Below are positions 1 through 10,267 of a DNA stretch of 64,000 nucleotides, one piece after another. The position numbers and the translations under genes were made by a program. Source of the DNA: Antrihabitans spumae (GTDB taxonomy: Bacteria; Actinomycetota; Actinomycetes; Mycobacteriales; Mycobacteriaceae); NCBI RefSeq assembly GCF_043944905.1, contig NZ_JBIMSN010000050.1:22654-86653 (forward strand), read 5' to 3'. The notes under the pieces are model-generated. The model did no database searches. It was not told the DNA's origin and saw only the letters and a program-made list of their open reading frames with translations. Each line of letters opens with the position of its first letter. Within the stretch, counting starts at the first letter, position 1.

Positions 1-1
1 C

Positions 2-1081
2 GCCGCGGGTATTGCCGATGCCGGATGCGGTTGGACCACAGTGCAACTCCCGATTGCCGACGGCGGCGACGGAACGGTGGCTGCCGCCGTCGCCAACGGG
101 TGGACTCCGGTGGGCGTATCGACCACCGGTCCAACCGGTCGGCCGCTCGTTGCGAACTACGCAGTGCACGGCGAGCGTGCGGTTGTGGAACTCGCGTCGT
201 CGGTCGGACTGGCCAATCTTCCTGGCAGGATTCCGGACCCGTTGGGCGCCAGCACCTTCGGCCTCGGCACGGTGATCGCGCATGCGCTCGACCACGGTGC
301 GAAAGACATCGTCGTCGGAATCGGAGGAAGCGCGTCGACGGACGGCGGAGCTGGTTTGCTGCAAGCTCTCGGAGCGAGAGTCGTCGACGCCGATGGCAAA
401 GACGTCGGTCGGGGCGGTGGCCAATTGCTGCGAGCGGTTCGCCTCGACCTCACCGACCTCCATCCGGCGTTGCGTGACAGTAGGTTTCGAGTTGCATGCG
501 ACGTCGACAACCCACTGCTCGGCTCGCACGGCGCGACGGCCGTGTACGGCCCGCAGAAGGGCGCGACGAGCAGCGATCTGCTCGTACTCGAGGCTGCCAT
601 GGCCCAATGGGCACAGGTCGTCACCGCCGCCGTCGGCACCGACGATGTAGGCACTCCTGGCGCCGGCGCCGCCGGTGGTACCGGCTTCGCGCTGTTCGCT
701 GTGCTCGACGCCGTTGCCCATCCAGGCATCGAACTCGTTCTCGAACTCGTCGACTTCGAGTCCTACCTCGCCGACGCCGACCTCGTGATCACTGGTGAAG
801 GCTGCTTGGACGAGCAGACTCTGCACGGCAAGGCACCGGCTGGAGTTGCCACGGCTGCGCGCAGGCGCGGCATACCCGTACTGGCAGTCGCAGGGCGCAG
901 CCTGCTGACCGCCGAGGCACTACTCGCCGCCGGAATCATCCGCGCCTACCCGCTTTCCGAGCTGGAGCCGGACCCGGAGACCTCGATCGCGAACGCGGCT
1001 GCGCTGCTTCGCGAACTGGGTCCCCGCATCGTCGAAGAACACACGCCAACCGAGCATCACCACGCGACAAGGAGCCGCATC
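2..1081 (+). CDS. Glycerate kinase (partial, left edge; runs on into allantoicase)
   Basis: Glycerate 2-kinase of the GlxK/GarK family, which phosphorylates glycerate formed from glyoxylate at the end of allantoin breakdown. The frame is open from base 2, so the N-terminus lies outside the window. Family motifs visible are PIADGGDGT near the start, GIGGSASTDGGAG and the C-terminal GEGCLDEQTLHGKAP. The family fold appears to end around ELGPRIVEEH (near base 1043). No stop follows: about 13 more residues lead straight into the allantoicase ATG at 1082. An AAGGAG ribosome site just before that ATG indicates separate initiation of the second protein. In the frame one base later, a TGA at 1083-1085 would overlap that ATG, so an extra base in this stretch could have created the run-on. 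Family assignment is confident; the 3' end is uncertain. Confidence 0.85.
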
Positions 1082-2122
1082 ATGACCAACCAATTCACTT
1101 CTCTACCCGACCTTGCCTCGCGTGCCCTCGGCGGCAGCGTCTCGGCCGCCAACGACGAACTCTTCGCCCAGCGGGAGAACCTGATTCGGCCCGAGGCGCC
1201 CTTCTTCGATCCGAACGAGTTCGGCCACAAAGGCAAGGTGTACGACGGGTGGGAGACGCGGCGCCGCCGCGACGAAGGGCACGACTGGGCAATCGTTCGA
1301 CTCGGTGCCGCAGGCATCGTTCATGGCGTCGTCGTCGACACTGCCTACTTCAAAGGCAACTACCCGCCCTTCGTGTCGGTAGAGGCCGCCTCGATCGACG
1401 GCTATCCGTCTATCGACGAACTCGAGAATGTGCAATGGCACACGATCGTCGAGAAGTCGCCCGCCGAAGGCCACACCGCCAACGAGTACGCCGTCACCGA
1501 CCGCCACTGCTGGACGCACGTCCGCCTCTCCATCTACCCCGACGGTGGCGTTGCCCGCCTGCGTGTGCATGGCGAGGTCGTGGCAGATCCCCGATTCCTC
1601 AGCGGCACAATCGATCTGCTTGCCGCCGAGAACGGTGGTCACCTCACCGATTGTTCGGATGCTTTCTACGCATCGCCCGCGAACATCATCATGCCCGGGC
1701 GCGCACGCAACATGGGGGAAGGCTGGGAGAACTCGCGCCGGCGTAACGGCGGCAACGATTTCGCCGTCTTCGCACTCGCCGCGGCAGGCTCGGCACGCTA
1801 CGTCGAGATCGACACAAGCTACTACGTCGGCAATGCGCCGGGCTGGGTGTCGTTGAGCGCGATCGATACTCGCAAGTCCGACCTCGCCGACGCTGCCGCC
1901 TGGTTCGACCTCCTGCCCCGCACCGCGGTTCAACCCGACACCCGGCATCGGTTCCTGGTCGAAGGTGATACCGCCGCAACACATCTGCGACTCGACGTCT
2001 ACCCGGACGGCGGCCTGTCCCGGCTTCGTCTCTTCGGTGAACTCGATGCCGAATCCGCTACCCAGGCCTACCAGCGGTGGCTCGATGCGCAGCCGGGCGA
2101 CGCCGAGGCGGTCGGGCGATGA
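1082..2122 (+). CDS. alc: Allantoicase
   Basis: Allantoate amidinohydrolase (allantoicase), which splits allantoate into ureidoglycolate and urea. The protein of 346 residues has the two repeated halves typical of the family. Each carries a GWE(T/N)(R/S)RRR motif followed by an FAV/WAIVRL strand, a VDT(A/S)Y loop, and later an HxRL(S/D)(I/V)YPDGG motif. The ATG at 1082 is chosen because AAGGAG sits 7 bases upstream and the sequence MTNQFTSLPDLASR is a normal allantoicase N-terminus. The glycerate kinase frame reads into it without a stop. Its TGA overlaps the allantoinase ATG (ATGA), so the two are translationally coupled. Confidence 0.95.
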   Translation: MTNQFTSLPDLASRALGGSVSAANDELFAQRENLIRPEAPFFDPNEFGHKGKVYDGWETRRRRDEGHDWAIVRLGAAGIVHGVVVDTAYFKGNYPPFVSVEAASIDGYPSIDELENVQWHTIVEKSPAEGHTANEYAVTDRHCWTHVRLSIYPDGGVARLRVHGEVVADPRFLSGTIDLLAAENGGHLTDCSDAFYASPANIIMPGRARNMGEGWENSRRRNGGNDFAVFALAAAGSARYVEIDTSYYVGNAPGWVSLSAIDTRKSDLADAAAWFDLLPRTAVQPDTRHRFLVEGDTAATHLRLDVYPDGGLSRLRLFGELDAESATQAYQRWLDAQPGDAEAVGR

Positions 2123-3462
2123 GCGAGCCGCTCGACCTCATCTTCCGTGCGCCGCGCGTCATCACCGGAGCCGGAGAAGTCGCTCGTTGCATAGGCATTC
2201 GGGACGGCCGGATCGTCGCGATCGAGCCACTCGATTCGGTACTCGAAGCCAAGGAGACGATTCAGCTCGGCGACGACGAAGTGCTGATGCCCGGCCTCGT
2301 CGACACGCACGTGCACGTCAACGAGCCTGGCCGCACCGAGTGGGAGGGTTTCGCGAGCGCGACGCGCGCCGCGGCTGCTGGTGGCGTCACGACGATCGTC
2401 GACATGCCCCTCAACAGCATTCCCGCCACCGTCGACGTCTCCGCTTTGGAGATCAAACAGAAGGTCGCTGCGGATCAGGCCTACGTCGACGTCGGGTTCT
2501 GGGGTGGCGCGATACCTGGCAACGTCTCCGAGTTGCGGGCACTGCACGACGCGGGTGTATTCGGCTTCAAGTGCTTCCTGCTGCATTCCGGCGTCGACGA
2601 GTTTCCGCCGCTCGACGCGCAGGAATTGGAGATCGCGCTGCGCGAGGTCGCGTCCTTCGGTGCGCTGATGATCGTGCACGCCGAAGATGCGCACAGTATC
2701 GACCGCGCGCCGTCACCGAACGGTGAGCGCTATTCCGACTTCCTCGCCTCGCGCCCGCGTGGTGCCGAGAACCTCGCGATCGCAGAGGTGATCGAGCTAG
2801 CTCGCTGGACCAATTGCAGGGTCCACATTCTGCATCTGTCGAGTTCGGATGCGCTGCCGATGATCGCGTCCGCACGCAACGACGGAGTTCGGCTCACAGT
2901 CGAAACCTGTCCGCACTACCTGTCGTTCGTCGCCGAGGGAATACGCGCGGGGGCAACACAATTCAAGTGTTGTCCGCCGATCAGGGAAGCGTCGAATCGC
3001 GAGCTGCTCTGGCAGGGGCTTGCCGACGGCGTTATCGACTGCATCGTGTCCGACCATTCGCCGTGCACGGAGGAGTTGAAACGCTTCGACATCGGCGACT
3101 TCGGTGTCGCGTGGGGCGGTATCGCGTCGCTGCAGCTCGGTCTGCCTGCCATCTGGACCGAGGCACGGCGCCGCGGGCACAGCCTCCTCGAGGTCGTCGC
3201 GTGGATGGCCGAGAACCCCGCCAAGCAGGTCGATTTCACCACCAAGGGTCAGATCGCCCTCGGATACGCCGCCGATTTCGCAGTATTCGCACCCGACGAG
3301 GCCTTTGTCGTCGACGCGAGTCGACTGCAGCACAAGAATCCCATCAGCGCGTACGACGGACTGCCCCTGGCTGGTGTGGTCCGCAGCACGTGGCTCGCAG
3401 GCACTCGGATCGACATCGACGAGGCGCCTCGCGGACGTTTGTTGACCCGCGGTACGGCGTAA
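2119..3462 (+). CDS. allB: Allantoinase
   Basis: Cyclic amidohydrolase that opens the hydantoin ring of allantoin to allantoate. The 447-residue product has the metal-site motif DTHVHVNEPG near residue 60 and FKCFLLHSG with the lysine expected to be carbamylated. It also has HAED and HILHLSSSDA (metal histidines) and SDHSPC with the catalytic aspartate. Length is normal for AllB. The ATG at 2119 overlaps the allantoicase stop; a GTG at 2077 in frame is rejected because it would lie within allantoicase and adds a non-homologous arginine-rich leader. It is the last gene before a 138-base gap that precedes the permease. Confidence 0.96.
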   Translation: MSEPLDLIFRAPRVITGAGEVARCIGIRDGRIVAIEPLDSVLEAKETIQLGDDEVLMPGLVDTHVHVNEPGRTEWEGFASATRAAAAGGVTTIVDMPLNSIPATVDVSALEIKQKVAADQAYVDVGFWGGAIPGNVSELRALHDAGVFGFKCFLLHSGVDEFPPLDAQELEIALREVASFGALMIVHAEDAHSIDRAPSPNGERYSDFLASRPRGAENLAIAEVIELARWTNCRVHILHLSSSDALPMIASARNDGVRLTVETCPHYLSFVAEGIRAGATQFKCCPPIREASNRELLWQGLADGVIDCIVSDHSPCTEELKRFDIGDFGVAWGGIASLQLGLPAIWTEARRRGHSLLEVVAWMAENPAKQVDFTTKGQIALGYAADFAVFAPDEAFVVDASRLQHKNPISAYDGLPLAGVVRSTWLAGTRIDIDEAPRGRLLTRGTA

Positions 3463-3529
3463 ATCGTATATACCTCTCCGAACCCTTGACCCCTCCTTGT
3501 TAGCTGGGTCACACTAAGTCTTAACAAAC

Positions 3530-3543
3530 GGAATTAAAATTCC
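3530..3543. promoter_or_regulatory. Palindromic candidate operator ahead of the NCS1 permease
   Basis: In the AT-rich gap between allantoinase and the permease lies GGAATT-AA-AATTCC, with 6-base arms matching perfectly. A further half site GGAAT follows at 3551. The GGAA...TTCC layout resembles IclR-family sites, and AllR, the allantoin repressor, is an IclR protein. No such regulator is in the window, so the assignment is inference. Confidence 0.4.
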
Positions 3544-3600
3544 ACAATACGGAATATCAAACGCGACGCATCGCCGCGTCACGCAAGGACTCGATATCCG

Positions 3601-5140
3601 ATGCTCATCGACCGACCCCGCGCACCGAAGCAGCCCGAGATCTCCAACCAACCCGTGATCCCGGTACTCCAGAAGTCAGCTGTGTCTCCCGAACCGCTCA
3701 CGCTCAGCACCCGGCTCTACAACGCCGATCTGGCACCGACCAAGGTCGAGGGCAGGCGGTGGAGTGGCTACAACATCTTCACGCTCTGGGCGAACGATGT
3801 GCACAGCCTCGGCAACTACGGGTTCGCGCTAGGCCTCTTCGCTCTCGGTCTCGGTGGCTGGCAGATCCTGCTCGCACTCGGCATCGGATCCGCGCTCCTC
3901 TTCGTACTGCTGACCATCTCCGGGTACTTGGGGCACAAGACCGGCATTCCGTTCCCGGTGATGGCTCGTATCGCGTTCGGCGTTCGAGGCGCGCAGTTGG
4001 CGTCCCTCATCCGTGGCGGTGTTGCCATCGTCTGGTTCGGAATCCAAACGTTCCTCGCCTCGCTGGTGCTGCGCGTCTTGCTGATCGCAATCTTTCCAGG
4101 GCTCGAGAGCATGGATCAGAATTCGATCCTCGGGCTGTCGACACTCGGGTGGATCACCTTCGGCGCCCTGTGGCTTCTCCAGACCTACGTGGTCCAGCAC
4201 GGCATGGACATGATTCGCAAGTACGAGGCCTTCGCCGGGCCGATCATCCTGGTGACCTTGGCTGCGCTGGCCATCTGGGTCCTTGTCGAGGCCGGCGGCA
4301 CGATCGCCTGGTCCACAGCCGACCATCTCACCGGTGGCGTCATGTGGCGGGAAATCTTTGCCGGCGGCACTGTGGGTTTCCATCTACGCGACGTTCGTCC
4401 TCAACTTCTGCGACTTCACCCGTGCCTGCAAGACCCGTAAATCGATCTTCCACGGAAACTTCTGGGGCATCCCGATCAACGTATTGTTCTTCGGTGCCAT
4501 CGTCGTCGTGATGGCCGGTGGGCAGTACAAGATCAACGGCGAGATCGTCGCCAGCCCTGCCGACGTCGTCAACGCAATTCCCAACACGCCTCTGTTGGTC
4601 ATCGCCTCCCTGGCGCTGATTATCCTGACCGTCGCGGTCAATCTCATGGCAAACTTCGTCGCGCCGATCTACGCACTCACCAATCTCTTCCCGCAGAAGC
4701 TCAACTTTGCTCGCGCTGGGCTGGTCAGCGCTGTCATCGGCCTCGTCATCCTGCCGTGGAACCTGTACAACAGCCCGGCCGTGATCAACTACTTCCTCGG
4801 TGGCCTCGGCGCGCTGCTCGGTCCGCTGTTCGGCATCATCATCGCCGACTACTGGCTCATCAGAAAGGCCAAGATCAACGTTCCCGAGTTGTACACGGAT
4901 GCACCCTCGGGCGCGTACTACTACCGGCACGGCATCAACCCACGCGCGCTCGCGGCGTTCCTTCCCGCTGCACTGTCTTCGCTGGCTATCGCGTTCGCGC
5001 CCGTGCTCTCCTCGCTGGCGGCCTTCGCCTGGTTCATCGGTGCGGGTCTCGGCGCGGTGATCTACTTCGCCCTCGCCGACCGTACGGTGACGTTCGACGA
5101 CGTCTCCGGTGAATCGATCGCCGTCGAAAGCGTTCACTGA
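3601..5140 (+). CDS. NCS1 nucleobase/allantoin permease (frame interrupted near 4366)
   Basis: Cation symporter of the NCS1 family (purine/cytosine/hydantoin/allantoin transporters, PucI-like), about 512 residues when repaired, with roughly 12 membrane segments. N-terminal signatures are RRWSGYNIFTLWANDVHSLG and GIPFPVMARIAFGVRG. C-terminal ones are NFCDFTRACKTRKS, FVAPIYALTNLFP, and ADYWLIRKAKINVPELY. The first frame breaks after MWREIFAGG and the family sequence resumes as LWVSIYATFVLNFCDF one frame over. Removing one G at 4366-4367 (GGCGGC to GGCGC) restores an uninterrupted reading. Position after allB and before the racemase supports allantoin or hydantoin uptake. Whether the indel is real or a sequencing error cannot be told here. 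Confidence 0.88.
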
Positions 5141-5193
5141 GCCGAAATAGCAACGGCTGCAACAGTCAATCCTGAAACATTCGGAGAGAATCC

Positions 5194-5934
5194 ATGAAAA
5201 TCCTTGTCGTGAAAGTCAATACGACCGAATCCATGACTGCATCGATCGGCAGGCAGGCCCAGTTGGCCGCTGCGCCTGGAACCGAAATCGTAGCGCTGAC
5301 ACCACGATTCGGCGCCGAGTCGGTGGAGGGCAACTTCGAGAGCGATCTTGCCGCGGTCGCGGTGATGGAAGTTGTCAGCACTTACACCGAGCCGTTCGAC
5401 GCAGTCATCCAGGCCGGATTCGGCGAGCACGGGCGGGAAGGGCTGCAGGAACTCGTCGACGTCCCGGTCGTCGATATCACCGAAGCGGCGGCGATGATCG
5501 CGATGCTGATCGGCCGAAGCTACTCAGTAGTAACAACTTTGGATCGCACGGTCCCCATGATCGAAGACAGGCTCACCCTCGCAGGCCTGTACACTAGGTG
5601 TGCGTCGGTACGTGCCAGTGATGTCTCGGTATTGGCGTTGGAGGAAGATCCCGAACAAGCGGTCGAAGCAATCGTCGTCGAGGCCGAGAAGGCAGTACGC
5701 GACGATCGCGCCGAAGTGGTCTGTCTCGGGTGCGGCGGAATGGCCGGCCTCGACGAGCGGATTCAGCAGCGGTGCGGAGTACCTGTTATCGACGGTATCA
5801 GTGCCGCGGTCACGTTAGCTGAATCCCTTGTCTCGATGCATCTTTCGACCTCCAAGGTCCGTACGTACGCAACGCCGCGTCCGAAGAAGATCGTCGGTTG
5901 GCCGATCAGCGCAGTTCGATCGATGCAGCCGTAA
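5194..5934 (+). CDS. Aspartate/glutamate-type racemase, hydantoin/allantoin racemase-like
   Basis: A 246-residue member of the Asp/Glu/hydantoin racemase family. In this setting it probably interconverts allantoin enantiomers so that the S form reaches allantoinase. Start ATG 5194 follows GGAGAG. The second catalytic-cysteine motif is present as LGCGGMAGL. The first, usually written (A)CFGDPG in hydantoin racemases, reads AGFGEHG here, with glycine in the cysteine position by my alignment. That could mean a different chemistry or a subfamily variant. It follows the permease after 53 bases and is the last gene of the allantoin set. Confidence 0.8.
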   Translation: MKILVVKVNTTESMTASIGRQAQLAAAPGTEIVALTPRFGAESVEGNFESDLAAVAVMEVVSTYTEPFDAVIQAGFGEHGREGLQELVDVPVVDITEAAAMIAMLIGRSYSVVTTLDRTVPMIEDRLTLAGLYTRCASVRASDVSVLALEEDPEQAVEAIVVEAEKAVRDDRAEVVCLGCGGMAGLDERIQQRCGVPVIDGISAAVTLAESLVSMHLSTSKVRTYATPRPKKIVGWPISAVRSMQP

Positions 5935-5948
5935 GTAGTACTTCCAAC

Positions 5949-5978
5949 GCTCGTCCACCCACGATCGGGCGGACGAGC
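5949..5978. terminator. Hairpin after the allantoin gene set
   Basis: Inverted repeat GCTCGTCC ... GGACGAGC whose stem extends by three further G:C pairs after one mismatch, with a six-base loop. It lies between the racemase stop and aceE. No T-run follows, so it is at best a weak or factor-assisted terminator. Confidence 0.4.
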
Positions 5979-6016
5979 ATCGAAACGCGCCCACCACCGC
6001 GCGGATGAGGAGCACC

Positions 6017-8763
6017 ATGTCGATCGATGTCACCCAGCTGAGCCGAGAAGGTGTCGCGTCCTACCTGACCGACCTCGACCCGGAGGAAACCGACGAGTGG
6101 CTGGAGTCGCTCGACAACCTCCTTCGACAATCCGGCTCCGAGCGCGCGCGCTACCTGATGCTCCGTCTGCTGGAGCGGGCAGGAGAGAATCGCGTCTCGA
6201 TTCCTGCGCTGACATCGACCGACTACGTCAACACCATCCCCACCGAGAGCGAGCCCGCCTTCCCCGGCGACGAGGATGTGGAGCGCAGGTTCCGCGCCTG
6301 GATCCGCTGGAATGCAGCCGTGATGGTGCACCGCGCACAGCGCCCCGGCGTCGGCGTCGGCGGACATATTTCGACCTACGCATCCTCGTCGTCGCTGTAC
6401 GAGGTTGGTTTCAACCACTTCTTCCGAGGCAAGGATCACCCCGGCGGCGGCGACCAGATCTTCATCCAGGGCCACGCATCACCCGGCATCTATGCGCGCG
6501 CGTTCCTCGAAGGCCGCATTCCCCGCGGAACGTATGGACGGTTTTCGCCAGGAGCACTCGCACGCAACCTCGGGTGGCGGCATGCCGTCCTACCCGCACC
6601 CACGGCTGATGCCCGAATTTTGGGAATTTCCGACGGTGTCCATGGGCCTCGGTCCGATGAACGCCATCTACCAGGCCCGCTTCAACCACTATTTGAACGA
6701 CCGCGGCATCAAGGACACGACCGACCAGCACGTCTGGGCGTTCCTTGGCGACGGCGAGATGGACGAGCCAGAGTCCCGCGGGTTGGCCCACGTCGCTGCG
6801 ACCGAAGGCCTCGACAACCTCACCTTCGTCGTCAACTGCAACCTGCAGCGGCTCGACGGACCCGTCCGCGGCAACGGCAAGATCATCCAGGAACTCGAGT
6901 CGTTCTTCCGTGGCGCCGGCTGGAATGTCATCAAGGTCGTGTGGGGTCGTGAGTGGGACGCGCTGCTGCGTGCGGATCCGGACGGCGCCCTCGTCAATCT
7001 GATGAACACGACACCGGACGGCGACTTCCAGACCTACAAGGCCAACGACGGCAGTTACGTGCGCGACAACTTCTTCGGTCGCGATCCGCGAACCAAGGAA
7101 CTCGTCGCCGATTTGAGCGATCAAGGCATCTGGAATCTGAAGCGTGGTGGGCACGACTACCGCAAGCTGTATGCCGCCTACGCGTCCGCCGCGGCCCACA
7201 AGGGTCAGCCGACGGTCATCCTCGCCAAGACGATCAAGGGCTACACACTCGGCAAGAGCTTCGAGGGCCGTAACGCGACCCACCAGATGAAAGAGCTGAC
7301 GCTGCAGGATCTGAAGGATTTCCGTGACCTGCAACGGATTCCGATCTCAGACGCCGATCTCGAACGCGATCCGTATCTACCGCCGTACTTCCACCCAGGC
7401 AACGATGCGCCCGAGATCAAGTACATGCTCGACCGACGTCGCGAGCTCGGAGGCTTCCTGCCCGAACGGCGCACGGCTGCAAAGCCTTTGACTCTTCCGG
7501 GCGACGAGGTCTACAAGTCGGTCCGCAAGGGATCCGGCAAACAGGAAGTCGCGACGACGATGGCCGTCGTCCGAATCCTCAAAGAGCTGTTGCGGGACAA
7601 GGAGATCGGCAAGCGAATCGTGCCGATCATTCCCGACGAGGCGCGCACGTTCGGCATGGACTCGTGGTTCCCGACGCTCAAGATCTACAACCGCAACGGC
7701 CAGCTCTACACCTCTGTCGACGCAGAACAAATGTTGTCCTACAAGGAATCCGCGATCGGACAGATCCTGCACGAGGGCATCAACGAGGCCGGCTCGACCG
7801 CGTCGTTCACCGCCGTCGGCACCAGCTACGCCACGCAGGGCGAGCCGATGATTCCGCTCTATATCTTCTATTCGATGTTCGGCTTCCAGCGCACCGGTGA
7901 CGGACTGTGGGCAGCCGCGGATCAGATGGCGCGCGGATTCGTCCTCGGCGCCACCGCGGGACGAACCACGCTCACCGGTGAGGGTCTGCAGCATGCAGAC
8001 GGGCACTCGATGCTCCTGGCGTCGACGAATCCTGCTGTCGTAGCTTACGATCCGGCGTTCTCCTTCGAGATCGCGCATATCGTCAAGGACGGTCTGCGTC
8101 GTATGTACGGCGGCACACCCGGTGTGGACGGCTTCGGCGGCGAGAACATCTTCTACTACATCACCGTCTACAACGAGCCCTACCGACAGCCTGCCGAGCC
8201 GGACGACCTCGACGTCGAAGGACTGTTGAAAGGTATCTACTTCTACAAGAAGTCGACGACCGACGGACCCAAGGCGCAGATCCTGGTTTCGGGGGTCACC
8301 GTGCCGGACGGCCTTCGTGCGCAGGAACTGCTCGCCGACGAGTGGGGAGTCAGCGCGGACGTCTGGTCCGTGACGTCATGGAACGAACTGCGTCGCGACG
8401 GAGTTCGTGCCGAGAAGAACAAGCTGCGGGATCCGGGCGCAGGCTACGAGGCGCCGTACCTCACCAAGGTGCTGTCGGAAGCGCAGGGACCGTTCGTCGC
8501 CGCCTCGGATTGGGAACGCGCTGTGCCCGACCAGATCCGGCAGTGGGTGCCAGGCGAGTACACAACGCTCGGCGCAGACGGTTTCGGCTTCTCCGACACC
8601 AGAAAATGCCGCTCGTCGCGTCTTCAACATCGATGCCCAGTCGATCACCGTTGCCGTGCTGGCAGCCCTCGACACCGACAAAGCCGTTGCGGCTGCAAGT
8701 AAGTACCGAATCGACGACGTGCACGCGGCGCCGGCCCAGACTTCCGATGGCGGGGTTGCGTGA
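6017..8763 (+). CDS. aceE: Pyruvate dehydrogenase E1, homodimeric type (two frame breaks)
   Basis: Thiamine-diphosphate E1 component that decarboxylates pyruvate and loads E2 in the pyruvate dehydrogenase complex. Repaired length is 914 residues, normal for AceE. Motifs include GHISTYASSSSLYEVGFNHF, the ThDP-binding stretch FLGDGEMDEPESRG, and GEGLQHADGHS. The ATG 6017 follows GAGGAG. The reading breaks twice. At 6521-6524 a CCCC run replaces the expected CCC; with three Cs the sequence reads EGRIPAERMDGFRQEHSH. At 8603-8606 AAAA replaces AAA; with three As it reads SDTRNAARRVFNIDAQS. Both are single-base gains in homopolymers, which favours sequencing error in an essential-type gene. The TGA at 8761-8763 overlaps the pyk ATG. 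Confidence 0.93.
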
Positions 8764-10191
8764 TGACTCAGACGTTGCGTAGAACGCGAATCGTTTGCAC
8801 ACTCGGCCCGGCAACGGCGAGCGAAGAGCGAATCAAGGAACTGGCCAACTGCGGCATGGACGTGGCGCGCCTCAACTTCAGCCACGGTGAACATGCCGAC
8901 CACGCAGCGAATTTCGATCGCGTGCGGAAGGCTGCCGATGACACCGGTCGCACGATCGGGATCATGGCGGACCTGCAGGGTCCGAAGATCAGGCTCGGCC
9001 GGTTCGCCGAGGGCTCGACGATCTGGAACGTCGGCGAAGAAGTCCGTATAACCGTCGAACCATGTATCGGCACCCACGATCGGGTGTCGACGACGTACTC
9101 CGAACTGGCAGACGACGCCAAAGCCGGCGATCGATTCCTTATCGATGATGGACGAATTGCGTTGGACGTCATCGCAATCGAAGGTCCGGATGTGGTCTGC
9201 CGCGTTGTCGTCGGCGGTCCGGTTTCCGACAACAAGGGGCTCTCGCTGCCCGGTGTGAACGTGTCGGTTCCTGCGTTGTCCGCCAAGGACATCGCCGATC
9301 TGGAGTTCGCCCTCGAACTCGGAGTCGACTTCGTCGCACTCTCGTTCGTCCGGTCTCCGCACGACATCGAGCCGGTGCATCGCGTCATGGACAAAATCGG
9401 TCGGCGCGTGCCCGTCATCGCCAAGCTGGAGAAGCCGGAGGCGGTCGACCATCTGAAGGAGATCGTCGCGGCGTTCGATGCGGTCATGGTGGCGCGTGGC
9501 GATCTCGGCGTCGAGGTCCCGCTCGAGCAGGTTCCGCTTTGTGCAGAAGGATGCGATTCAGCTGGCCCGCGAAAGCGCGAAGCCGGTCATCGTCGCAACC
9601 CAGATGCTCGACTCGATGATCGAGAACGCTCGCCCGACGCGCGCCGAGGCCTCCGACGTCGCCAACGCTGTCCTAGACGGTGCCGACGCGGTGATGTTGT
9701 CCGGCGAGACATCTGTCGGCAAGTACGTTTTCGACACCGTGTCGACGATGGATCGCATCATCACAGCTGTCGAAGGCCGTTCGACATCTGCGCCACCGCT
9801 CACGCTGGCACCGCGGACGAGGCCGGGCGTTATCGTCTCCGCCGCGTTGGACGTCGCCGAGCGTTTGGACGCGGCCGCTATCGTCGCGTTCACGCAGTCG
9901 GGAGATACGGTCCTGCGGTTGGCGCGATTGCATACCGATCTACCGTTGCTCGCGTTCACTCCCCGCGCCGACGTGCAGCGACAACTGTCGCTGACCTGGG
10001 GGACAGAGACGTTCCTCGTCGATCCAGTCGAGTCGACAGACGACATGGTCGAACAGGTCGACCGAGCACTGCTGGAACTCGGCCGTTTCGAGCGTGGCGA
10101 CACCGTCGTCATCGTCGCCGGTTCGCCGCCCAACACGGTCGGGTCGACGAATCTAGTTCATATTCACCGGCTCGGAGAAAACGACCGGTAG
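8763..10191 (+). CDS. pyk: Pyruvate kinase (one frame break near 9538)
   Basis: Converts phosphoenolpyruvate and ADP to pyruvate and ATP. Repaired length is 475 residues, as usual for actinobacterial Pyk. Visible motifs are LNFSHG, DLQGPKIRLG, the family signature IAKLEKPEA, MVARGDLGVE, ATQMLDSM and LSGETSVGKY. The frame shifts within the segment following VPLEQVP: TTT at 9538-9540 should be TT, after which the sequence reads LVQKDAIQLARESAKP and continues to the C-terminus in the new frame. The ATG 8763 overlaps the aceE stop, so the two enzymes are probably coupled. As for aceE, an assembly error is the likelier explanation than loss of function. Confidence 0.93.
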
Positions 10192-10267
10192 CGAGCGCGG
10201 CACAGTCGGCCGGGCTCTGGCGGCACCCGTCGCGGACAGTGAGCGCCGGGTGCTGGAGTATCGAGAT

